A stretch of DNA of 64,000 nucleotides from NCBI RefSeq assembly GCF_000327385.1, contig NW_008707617.1:1914960-1978959 (forward strand), read 5' to 3'. The notes beneath the pieces are model-generated. The model was not told where the DNA came from and did not search any database. It was given only the letters and a program-made list of their open reading frames with translations. A program made the translations under genes and the position numbers. This stretch comes from Lottia gigantea. Lineage: Eukaryota > Mollusca > Gastropoda > Lottiidae. Of the stretch, positions 51,701-63,700 are shown one piece after another (position 1 is the first letter of the stretch; each line of letters begins with the position of its first letter).

Positions 51701-54700
51701 TATTGAAATTTGGAATGGTGCAAATTGATGCTATCAGTGTCCTCTCTACACATAAAAAATTTAAAAAACCTCTTTTCTATGAATTTCTTGAATGATATTA
51801 TATTCTGTGATATATTTAGGTTATTTTGTATGTTTGAAAGAGTTATTAAAGAATAAAGTACCATCTAGTATTGAAAAAAGTTCTACACCACCAACCCCTA
51901 TAGCTTCAAGTTTGTTTAATCTTATTATGATCCCTGTACAATTTATTACTATCACTTCTAACAAGGAATTAGGGTTTGTATATTTCTTGCATTTTTACTC
52001 TATAAAAAAGTTATATAGACAGTTGAACTTTATAAGCTAGTATTGACATTGTCATATATTGTTGTCTATTTATGGAATCATTTATATTTGTTAGCTTGAA
52101 ATTTGTGAATTCATGTGGCATAAAAATCTGGGGTTTTAAAACTGATTTTATTTTGATTATCTGTAAGCTTACTTTTCATTTATTTTTCTCACAATTTTGA
52201 CTAGAGAGTACCTTCCAGCTAAATTCATGGTTTGGCTGTTCCAGAAAATCTACCAAAAATTAAGCCTCCATGAATGATCTTACAGTATTTTGTAATCTAT
52301 TTGAATTGTATTTTTCAGAAATTTTGTGATGAAATCAATGTCTAAAGTTTTCCTGTGTGAAAAGTTTAGTGAACAAATTGAGTCATTTTTGCTACCAGCT
52401 TTCACAAATTCCCACCAATTTCCTTTTGAACATCTGATAGATAGCCTGATTAGTTTTGAGAAAGTGAAGGATGAATTACATACAATAGTCGATATTACAC
52501 CATCACCTTATCTTTTATCATCATTATTAACATTATCACAGAATTTTATATCAGGTACAGTTATTAATATTACATCATCACCTTATCTCTTATCATCATT
52601 ATTAACGTTATCACAGAATTTTATATCAGGTACAGTTATTAATATTACACCATCACCTTATCTCTTATCATCATTATTATCAGGTACAGTTATTAATATT
52701 ACACCATCACCTTATCTCTTATCATCATTATTATCAGGTACAGTTATTAATATTACACCATCATCTTATCTCTTATCATCATTATTATCATTATCACAGA
52801 ATTTTATATCAGGTACAGTTATTGATATTACACCATCACCTTATCTCTTATCATCATAATTATCATTATCACAGAATTTTATACCAGTTATACAGTTATA
52901 AATATCATCATATTGACATTACAACAGGCATGCATATTAATATTTGCACCATCACCTTATATCTTATCATCATATTTACATTATCACAGGCATGGATATC
53001 AATATTACACCATGATATCATCATTATGATTATATTGCAGTTGATATAAAGAATTGTGTGGTTATAAAATATATCAAGTTATTAGATATACTATTATCAT
53101 CATTGATACCGCTTAATAAACATCAATATATGACAACTGATTCTGATAATGAAGATGATGATTTTATGGAACATGTAAGTTGACATTATCATATCATGGA
53201 ATATTTCTCTTTGGTATGATGAAATACTTTTCGCTTCATTATGTTAAAGACTTGACTCAGTGTTAATGTATCCAGTGTATTGTGACTGTGATCCTGCCCT
53301 CTATTGTGTGTTTTGAATGATGTATATATTAGAATTTCTCTTTTCTTTGGATATTACATGTACATGTAATGTCGAACATTCAGTTTGTCAATCAAGTCTT
53401 CTCCTTCATGAATTTGTTGGTCTGTGCATTAACCATTGTGCGTGAAAGTTCTAGAAGGCAAACTGACTGATTTATTGTATCTTGGTGAAATTGTTCTTAT
53501 TGCTTAAAGATGAACCCTATCGAGAATCAAATAAAAAAAAGGGCTGTGAATAAAGCTCTTGTAGTATGAAAATGTTACTCTCGGAATGTTTCATTTATTG
53601 ATAGCTCTTGTCAACCATCAAACGACTTGGCTGCCATTACAATTGTAGGCGTATCACTATGGCCATCGCTATCAATTGATATTTCATATATCGAAAAAAA
53701 CTATTTTAATAGAATAGTTGAGACAATTTACGATAGTCTTTAAATCTTCAATGAATGTATGATTGTATTATTATATAATAATTATAGGAAGATGAGAAAT
53801 CCATTGAAATGATGTATTTAAGAGAAGAGATATTACAACAGTTAAATTCAACATGTCAGATCAAGTGTTTTATAAATTGTTTAAGAAGTAATAGTTACAA
53901 TATAGATGTAGTTCAGAGTGTTTGTAGTATTTGTTATAAGTTGATGGCTGTACATATGGTTTCTATCAATAAAATGAGGTAAAGTCAGAAATTTGTTCCT
54001 TATTGAAGATGGGTTTCCTTATTTTTTAGTGTCAAATTAAGCAAACTACCTGTAATTGACTATATTCTCACTTACATCTGTTATTGTTATTACAGATTGT
54101 TATTACACATTACATCTCTGTTATTGTTATTACAGATTGTTGTGACACATTACATCTCTTTTATTGTTATTACAGATTGTTATTACACATTGCATCTCTG
54201 TTATTGTTATTACAGATTGTTAAATTACACACTACATCTCTGTTATTGTTATTACAGATTGTTATTACACATTACATCTCTTTTATTATTATAACAGATT
54301 GTTATTTCACATTACATCTCTGTTATTGTTATTACAGATTGTTATTTCACATTACATCTCTGTTATTGTTATTACAGATTGTTATTTCACATTACATATT
54401 GTTATTACACATTACATCTCTTTTATTGTTATTACAGATTGTTATTACACATTAAATCTCTGTTATTGTTATTACAGATTGTTATTACACATTACATCTC
54501 TGTTATTGTTATTACAGATTGTTTTTTCACATTACAGATTGTTATTACACATTACATCTCTTTTATTGTTATTACAGATTGTTATTACACATTTCATCTC
54601 TGTTATTGTTATTACAGATTGTTAGTACACACTACATCTCTGTTATTGTTATTACAGATTGTTATTTCACATTACAGATTGTTATTACACATTACATCTC

Positions 54701-57700
54701 TGTTATTGTTATTAGAGATTGTTATTACACATTACATCTCTGTTATTGTTATTAGAGATTGTTATTACACATTACATCTCTGTTATTGTTATTACAGACT
54801 GTTATTACACATTACATCTCTGTTATTGTTATTACAGATTGTTATTTCACATTACATCTCTTTTATTGTTATTACAGATTGTTATTACACATTACATCTC
54901 TGTTATTGTTATTACAGATTGTTATTACACATTACATCTCTTTTATTGTTATTACAGATTGTTATTACACATTACATCTCTGTTATTGTTATTACAGATT
55001 GTTATTACACATTACATCTCTGTTATTGTTATTACAGATTGTTATTACACATTATATCTCATTTATTATTATAACAGATTGTTATTTCCCATTACATCTC
55101 TGTTATTGTTATTACAGATTGTTATTTGTTATTACACATTACATCTCTGTTATTGTTATTACAGATTGTTATTTCACATTACATCTCTGTTATTATTGTA
55201 ACAGATTGTTATTTCACATTACATCCCTGTTATTGTTATTACAGATTGTTATACACGTTATCTCTTCACTCATCATTTGTATATAACATATGGAATATAT
55301 GTAAAGCTTTATCAACAGAAACATGTACAGGGTATGTCTTCTTCTATTTACATTTTGCATTGTAAAACTGTCATCTGAAAATATTAGGGCAAGGTATCGC
55401 CAATCATGCCATGATGCAATACGTACAAGGGTCGCGATATGGGGTAATCAGATTTATAACTTTGAATTTATAACTGTGATATTTGGAATGTAGTTGATGT
55501 ATCAATACACAACCTCTCTGTAGGATACATGTATTGTATCATGATGTATCGCGATACACTGATTGTGAAAACTTATTCTTGATATTTATTTACACTCTCA
55601 TGAAGCAAAGGTCATGTGAAAAATCCTTAAAAGTGACCATTTATTTTTTGATAACTATTCAATGTTTGTGCTGATATCTGTTTAATTTTATTTGTATTAT
55701 AAGTATATCCTTACTAAACCTGTGAGTTGTTGTGACTGATTCATTAACTTTGATAAAGTCTCCTTTCCATCATTCCTGTTTACAAAACCTGTGTTTTTTT
55801 TATTTTCTAGATCAACAACATCATTACTGTCAATGTTAGGTAAAGGTTTACCGATGTATGAAAGTGATAAGCAACGAATTATTTGTATATTATATGTTTT
55901 CTGTGCAATGTTCAGCCATTCTTTAATAACATTACATGATGCTGAATTCTACGGTGAAGAAAGATGTAAGTTAAACTGTTCATTATATTTTGTGTTGTAA
56001 GAATAGTTGCTAGCATTTTTCATCTACATCAGTTAACTCATCCTAAAAATGATATTGAAATCTGAAATAAATACTGGTATCACAATAAATACTAGTATCA
56101 CAATAAATACCAGTAGCACAATAAATACCAGTAGCACAATAAATACTTGTATCACAATAAATACCAGTATCACAATAAATACCAGTATCACAATAAATAC
56201 CAGTATAACAATAAATGCCAATAGCACAATAAATACCAGTAGCACAATAAATACTTGTATCACAATATATACTTGTATCACAATATATACTTGTATCAAA
56301 ATAAATACCTGTATCACAATAAATGCTAATAACACAATAAATGCTAATAACACAATAAATGCTAATAACACAATAAATACCAGTATCACAATAAATACTA
56401 GTATCACAATAAATACAAGTAGCACAATAAATGCTAATAACACAATAAATACTAGTATCACAATAAATACCAGTATAACAATAAATGTTAATAGCACAAT
56501 CAATAAATACCAGTAGCACAATAAATACTTGTATCACAATATATACTTGTATCAAAATAAATACCTGTATCACAATAAATGCTAATAACACAATAAATGC
56601 TAATAGCACAATAATTACCAGTATCACAATAAATACCAGTATCACAATAAATGCTAATAGCACAATGATTACCAGTATCACAATAAATACAGGATTTGGA
56701 ATATTATATATCATGAAGGGTGGTGGAAGGGATTGTTTGAAATAAATTTATTTACATGTTTACTCCTTTTCACCTGTGAATTAAAATTTAAAAGTAATTT
56801 TTTTGTTATTTTCAGCCCAATATGCAGCAATGCCCTTTTCTTTATCAGAATTAGTGCCAATGAGTTATTATCTAAGAGATGCATGTTTAGGTATATTAGA
56901 TCTTGCCCATCCTGATATAAAACATTCTATTAATGATGAATATCAACATGCTCTAGTTCACACATTTAACAACAGAAAATCTGATCAAGATATTCAAGAT
57001 GAAGAAAAGAAAACATGGATATGTCTCTTTAAGGTATGGTACTAAACTGTTTACCTAACATATTATAATTGATGTACTAAGAAGAGACACATATTACTCA
57101 CTTCAGTTGTCTGTAGTGATAAAGGCGATGAAGGATCTTGACATGTGAAATTGCCATATTTGATATTTAAATCTGTAATGAATTTCATATGACACAAGCA
57201 CAAGTGAAAGATTCCATTATTCAATAACTTAGCAGTAGAGACTGTGTCCAATTTTCAAATCTTCGTAACTCATGTCATTATATTTGGAAAAGCAAGAAGA
57301 TGAAGTATGCAAGCCAGGGTTTGATTACTCTGGCACTGTTTCTCCAATCTGTGACAGAACCTTTAAGATGATAAATTCTGTCTATTTTAGGTGGTAGTGG
57401 TATTAGTAAGACAATTATATAATCGTGATACTAGAAGAAGATTTTGTCCTAAAACTCACTGGCTATCAAGTCATGTTACTGTACAGGCAAATAGAGTAAG
57501 TATATCATTATGTTATTGACACAAACTGTTTGATTCTGTAAACTTTCTTCTTCCATTTCCATGAATTGAGAAGGAGAGAAAAACAAAAAGACAAAAAATT
57601 TACATTATGAAAGGCCTTGGTTTGCCATTTTGGGGATTGATTCGGGTTGTATATTTTTGTAGTCTTTAGAACTGCACGAAAATGGCATAATCTGTTCAAA

Positions 57701-60700
57701 TATACCTAAAACTAAACATTTCACTCTTTTTTTTATTTTGATATATGCCTTTTCTATATCAAAGAGTCTAAAGAAAAGAAAAGTCGTCATTTACACTTTC
57801 CCCTTTTTGAAACTAGTGAAACAGATAATGTAACTGTCCCTTTAAATAATTTTATAAGGGAATGTGGGAAATTGTTGAAAAATTTCAGAAAATTATCAAA
57901 TGTAAGAAAATTTCTAGTTCTATTATGTATACAGGGATTGATGTTGCATAGTTTCAATGAAATACTGATAAACTAATATGAATGTATTTGTAATAATTAT
58001 AGATATCACAGATATACCAAATACACAATTCTTTATTCAGCAGTAGACCTCTATATTCATTAAGTGCCCTCTGTAAAACAAGTTATAGTAAGTCAATTTT
58101 TTTTCAAATTGTCATTAAATACTACATTTACACTATGTCCTCAGCAGCCCTGTTTGCCTGTGTGCTTTTCAGTGAGGTTGATTACTTTGCTTGGAAAATT
58201 AACCCCCTTCTCGAATGCTAATTATCCTGATTAGGATGGTTTATCTGAAACACGTGTCAGCAGCATGAGACTAGCTGTAGTCAATTTGACATAAGAAAAG
58301 TAACAATATGATAAATGAAATGATTTTAATGATAATTTACAATATTTTAGATGATGAAAGTCCACCACTAGCTAATAGAGATGTCAGAAATTTAATTGTT
58401 TTAACAGAAATACCCTTTGTTATATCATTTGCTGAAAGATTTAAGGTGAGAAAATTATTGATTAAATACTTTGATATATTTATTGAATATGGTTGAAATA
58501 AGAAAAAGGGATGAGCTCTAAGTAGTTTCAAATAGATCCTTAAAGTTTCTTGAAAACAGTCCTTTATTTTCTTTTAAGTCACATCTTTATTTAATTGTAG
58601 TAGAACAGAAAGTTAGAATTCCTTTTTAAAAGTCTTGCATTCAGCCAAAGGTTATCTTTCAGCAGATAAAACAAAATGACTTATTACTAATAATAACAAA
58701 CTGCATATTTTTTTTATAGATTCTATAAGCTAATATTCATTGATAGATTACATTATAGATTATAGATATATATTTTGATAGATTACAGTAAACATTCTAT
58801 TCATATTTTGATAGATTACAGTATAGATTCTTTTTATTTTTTGATAGATTACAATATAATTCTATATATTTTTTTTTATAGACTACAGTATATAAATTCT
58901 ATATATTTGTTTTATAGACTACAGTATATAGATTCTATTTATATTTTTATAGACTACAGTATATAGATTCTATTTATATTTTTACAGACTACAGTATATA
59001 GATTCTATTTAAATTTTGATAGAATACAGTATATATTTCATTTATTTTTGATAGATTACAATATAAATTCTATATATTTATTTTATAGATAACATTATAG
59101 ATTCTATTTATATTTTTTATAGATTCTACAAAGGTTAATAATGGCTAATAAAGAAGAGAATCAAAGTGAAATGACCAACTTTTTAGTTGGACCCTCTATT
59201 AATATTGCTATTAGAAGAGATTATGTCTATGAAGATGCCTTTGATAAATTATCACCAGAAAATGGTAAATATTAACATGACAATATTGAAAGTTCAGAAT
59301 TCTGATTACTTTTCTTATATAGGATTTAATGTGCGATTCACTGTTGGATCATAGGGAAGATGAATAAAGATTTTACAGAGACAGAGATGTAGAAATGAGT
59401 GAAACAGTTGTAAATATTGACACATTTAAGAGTTTGCACTTTGTCTCTACTCATTAAATCGTGCTTCTGTATTGCAAGTTTCTGAACTTATTGTGTATCT
59501 ACTGCTAGCACTGAATCTACTATCTAACTGACCCATTGTATGTTCTATTTACAAATCATACTAACAACATTTGAAGTATAAAGAATTTATTATGACAGAG
59601 TCAATCAAACGTATCTGTACAAGAAAAAGAAAGAGTTGAAACTTTGAAACTAAAAATGTAATAACATTGTCTCACAGCGTGGTTCATGAAGAATCAGATT
59701 TAGGGATATCCCCCATGCAATAAGTCTATTTAAAGGCTGAAAAGTTATTTAATTATTCAAAAAAAAAGTCCCCTTTCATTGGGTTGAATATAAAACCTAG
59801 TAAAATTACAAAATGATTTGTTTATAGAAGCTAATCTGAAGTTAAAGATGAGAGTTCAGTTGAGAAATGCTGCTGGTTTAGATGAGGCTGGTATTGATGG
59901 TGGTGGTGTATTTAGAGAATTCCTGACACATCTATTAAAAACTGCCTTTGATCCTAATAGAGGTTTCTTTCAATATACAACAGACAGATTAATATATCCT
60001 AATCCTCATGCTTCACAATTAGAAGATAATTATATCAAACATTATTATTTTATTGGACGTATGTTAGGCAAGGTTGGTGTCTTGTCCATTACTAAATATA
60101 GATTATTAAAATAAACATAGTTTGTTTCCAAACATAAAGCTGAGGCTTCTAATGATGGTGGCACTGGAACTGTTGTGGTCGGCAATCTTTGTCGCGAACT
60201 AGAGTGTGACCGACCTGCGGTTTCTGAGCAAAGTAAGTGACTCATCTTGAATTTTGATGTAAAAATTTGACATTTCACCTTAATTATTATTCATTTTCAG
60301 GCTATATATGAAAACATGTTGGTAGAATTACCTTTTGCCAGTTTTTTCTTGGCTAAGATATTAAGTAGTCATGGTTTTAACTTAGATATACATTATCTTC
60401 AATCTTTAGATCCAGTCATGTATAGGTAAGTTTTTTCAATTCTAGATGTTGTTAAAGGGACAAATGCAGCATTCTTTTGACCAATCATACGTTAGTCTCA
60501 GAAACTGAAATTTGTTAGCTAGGCTTATCAGTAACAAGTGGTCACAGCTCACAGTTGAAATTTTAGCCTACAAATCTGTGTGTGTCAAGAATTATCCACG
60601 TTTGAAATTTGAAAATTCGACTCGTCTTTTCTGAAAACACTGTCATATATAGGAAATACATCTATAGAATAGGAAAAGAAATTCCTAGTTTGAGATATTT

Positions 60701-63700
60701 TTGAAGGAATTATGCGATTTTCGTTTATTCCTAGTACTTCTGAAGATTATATACATATATTCAGGACTCAAATAGTCTGCTCAAAATGACTCATCTGTCC
60801 CTTTAAAGATAGTAATTTATTTAATAATTCTAAAAATATGATTTAAATTGTGCTAACTGTAAACTAAATACAGTAAGATTTCAAGTACTTGTCATCAGTG
60901 AGGAAATAAATTCAGGCATTCATATTATTTCCTAAGTAGTTCTTAATTTTGTTCATAGATAATATAGTATTGTTGGATTTTACAATTAAGACTGTGTTTC
61001 TTTTTCTGCGTTTGTGCTGGGGAAAATAATTAACAACTCTGTCAATATAAAACATAGTATCATAAGTTTGTCATTTTTGTATTTGTTTATATTGTCAGAA
61101 ATCTGCTGTCATTAAAGAATGAAATAGATGTATCAGAATTAGGATTAGATTTTTCTGTTATTGATAATAGTTTTGGAGAAAATAAGGTAATATTTATTTT
61201 CATACTTAATGTAGTTAAATCTGGTAACAAAGTCTATTTTAACTGTAGAAAAAATGTTTCTAGAAATTTGAGGGATAAGGAATGTTGTTGACTACAGTTA
61301 TTGATTTTAAGTCAGGAAGTGACCAACCATGGGGGATTAAAGCTATGATTTAAACTTCTTTCATTTTTTTATGCCCACTTTATAAAGTGGACGAATATTA
61401 CTGTCGTCCCTGCCTGTCCATCGGACCACAATTGGCATCTGAGTCTGATAGAGTTTGTTGAATTGTTATAAAATTTGTAGGATTATATCTACAAGATCTT
61501 GGATATGTTCAAATTTGGGTTCAATTCGACAAATATTGACAGAGTTTCAACCCTTGATACAGCTTGTCTGGGTAGTTGTAGCAGGCGGAAGAATTCTGTA
61601 CAAGATCTCGCCAGTCAGGATCTCAATGATGCGTAGAGAAATCCGTAAAAAGTGTGAAATATTTCAGTAAATATTCCCCCAATAACTGACTAAAGCAGAG
61701 ATGTTGCTCATAAGAAGAGTTTAATTCCACAAAAATTTCGGTAAGGGTGCCTGCCACCGGAAACGTTTTGTGGAATTAAACTCTTCTTATAATCAACATC
61801 TCTGCTTTAGTCAGTTATTGGGGGAATATCTACTGGAATATATATATTGTTATAGATTATAGAATTAAAACCAGGTGGAAGAAATATTCCAGTTACAAAT
61901 GAAAATAAAATAGAATATGTTCATTTAATGGCCGATTATAAAGTAAACAGACAGGTAAGATTATAACTGATAGTTTTAATACTATAGAAATATTTTTACA
62001 TACCTTTATTTCAATCATGCAGACATTTTTTTATGTCCAAAGTTTCCAGTGATTGAAACAATTATTTGAAGGTCAAAGGTTACCTGTATGACAAGAGCAG
62101 GCTATAATGCAGACTTAACTAATTGGCAAGAAAAAGAAAGAAAGAAAGAAGCAACTATATTTTACAAGGATAACAACTTCTAAAGGTTCACAGTTAAGGA
62201 TCCTTTCTACCAGATGGTCCTTAACCAAAGAGATTGGCATTGATCTTTCCTGGATTATCCATACCCATTTACAGTTGGGTCGACAGGAATTATGAGTGAA
62301 GTCATCGGACTATCACACGCTGATCGAGATGGGAACACACAGCCGTGTAGTATCAGATTTTCCTTACTGAGGTCGGAACCCACAGCCGTTTAATATCAGA
62401 ATTTCGTTATCCAGATCGGAACCCACAGCCGTGTAATATCAGATTTTTTGTTATTAGTTATCTAATATAAGGAACCTGAGTAAGTTAAGTGTTATAACAC
62501 TATCAAATTTGTTGCTGGGTGATTGAAACCATTACATAATGATATGAAATATGTTTTATATTGTAGATACACAGCCACTGTGCTGCTTTTAGACAAGGTA
62601 TGGCTGATGTTATAAGTTTAGAATGGTTACAAATGTTTGATCACCACGAGTTTCAAATTTTGATATCAGGTACATCTACACCCATAAATATTGATGATTT
62701 ACGTCACAATACCAGTTATTCCGGTGAGTTTAATTAAATTAACCAATTTATATTGAATTCATATTTACTTTATTTGTTTTGTGGTGGTACAATACATTGA
62801 TTTCTAAAGGAAAAAACTTTTTGCAAAATGTTTAAATTGTAGACAAACCTTACATGAGATTTTCATCCTGAAAAGTGTTCCAGATATTTCAAAGTTGAAA
62901 AAAATTTGAAGCCCATCTCCTTTAATAATAATAAATGTATGTTTTAGGTGGATTTAGTGAAACACATCCTGTCATTGAGTTATTTTGGAAAGTTGTAGCA
63001 AGTTTTACAGATCAACAGAAGAGTCAGCTGTTAAAATTTGTAACAAGTTGTTCTCAACAACCATTATTAGGTTTTAAGGTTGGTGAATATTTTGCATTAA
63101 ATTATTGGTTATGTGAACTTTCTGAAAGGGTTATCAACATTAGTCAGTTCTTGTACATAGGAGATGATAATGTTGAAATGAAATAGAAATTGAAATTGTT
63201 TCATCTTAGAATCAGGAATCTGTTTAAGCAGTAATAATATAGTTTGCAAGTTAAAATAACCCCTTTTGCGATTCAATATCTCCTTTGATTAGCCAAAATC
63301 AAATTTTTCTTTTGGGTCTGCGAATCGAATCAATATGAAGTCTGCAACTGGAACATTTAGAATTAATACCAAATTTTTAAGAAATGCTAATCAAAATTTA
63401 AGTTAAATAACCAATCTGAAATTTGCCCCCCTGAGGTCTCTCCAAGTCTGTCGGTAATTTTTATCTTGTGCTCACTCTAAAATTTTTGTTCAAGTGTTTT
63501 CATTTTTAATTTGGGAACATGATCCACTATTTTCCAATTGATAACGAATGCAGGATAGGACACATCCTCAAAAAAAGTTGCTACAGAGAAAATATAATGG
63601 GTACAATGATATTTACCACTTTAATGTGACACTCAGTACTTGATATTTAAGTGATATAGAGAAAACTTGCTTGCAGTAGATTTTTCATATTCATAACAAG

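Noticed and set aside
52822-53049. 75-codon His/Tyr-rich open frame
   Set aside because: It is an out-of-frame reading of degenerate copies of the UBE3C exon 8 repeat.
54084-55365. Long overlapping plus-strand open frames (up to 231 codons) with [15 protein letters not shown] repeats
   Set aside because: They come from the 40-bp array in UBE3C intron 10, which stays open in several frames. Only 55245-55331 is a real exon, in a single frame.
56049-56697. Splice-junction origin of the 18-bp array
   Set aside because: Comparison of the unit with the donor at 55965 and the acceptor at 56815 shows only a short CCAG/CACAAT-like resemblance, not enough to include it in the junction-array group.
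56033-56745. Open frames on both strands ([10 protein letters not shown] and FIVILVFIV repeats)
   Set aside because: An 18-bp period divisible by three keeps frames open by itself. The region is an intron between UBE3C exons 12 and 13.
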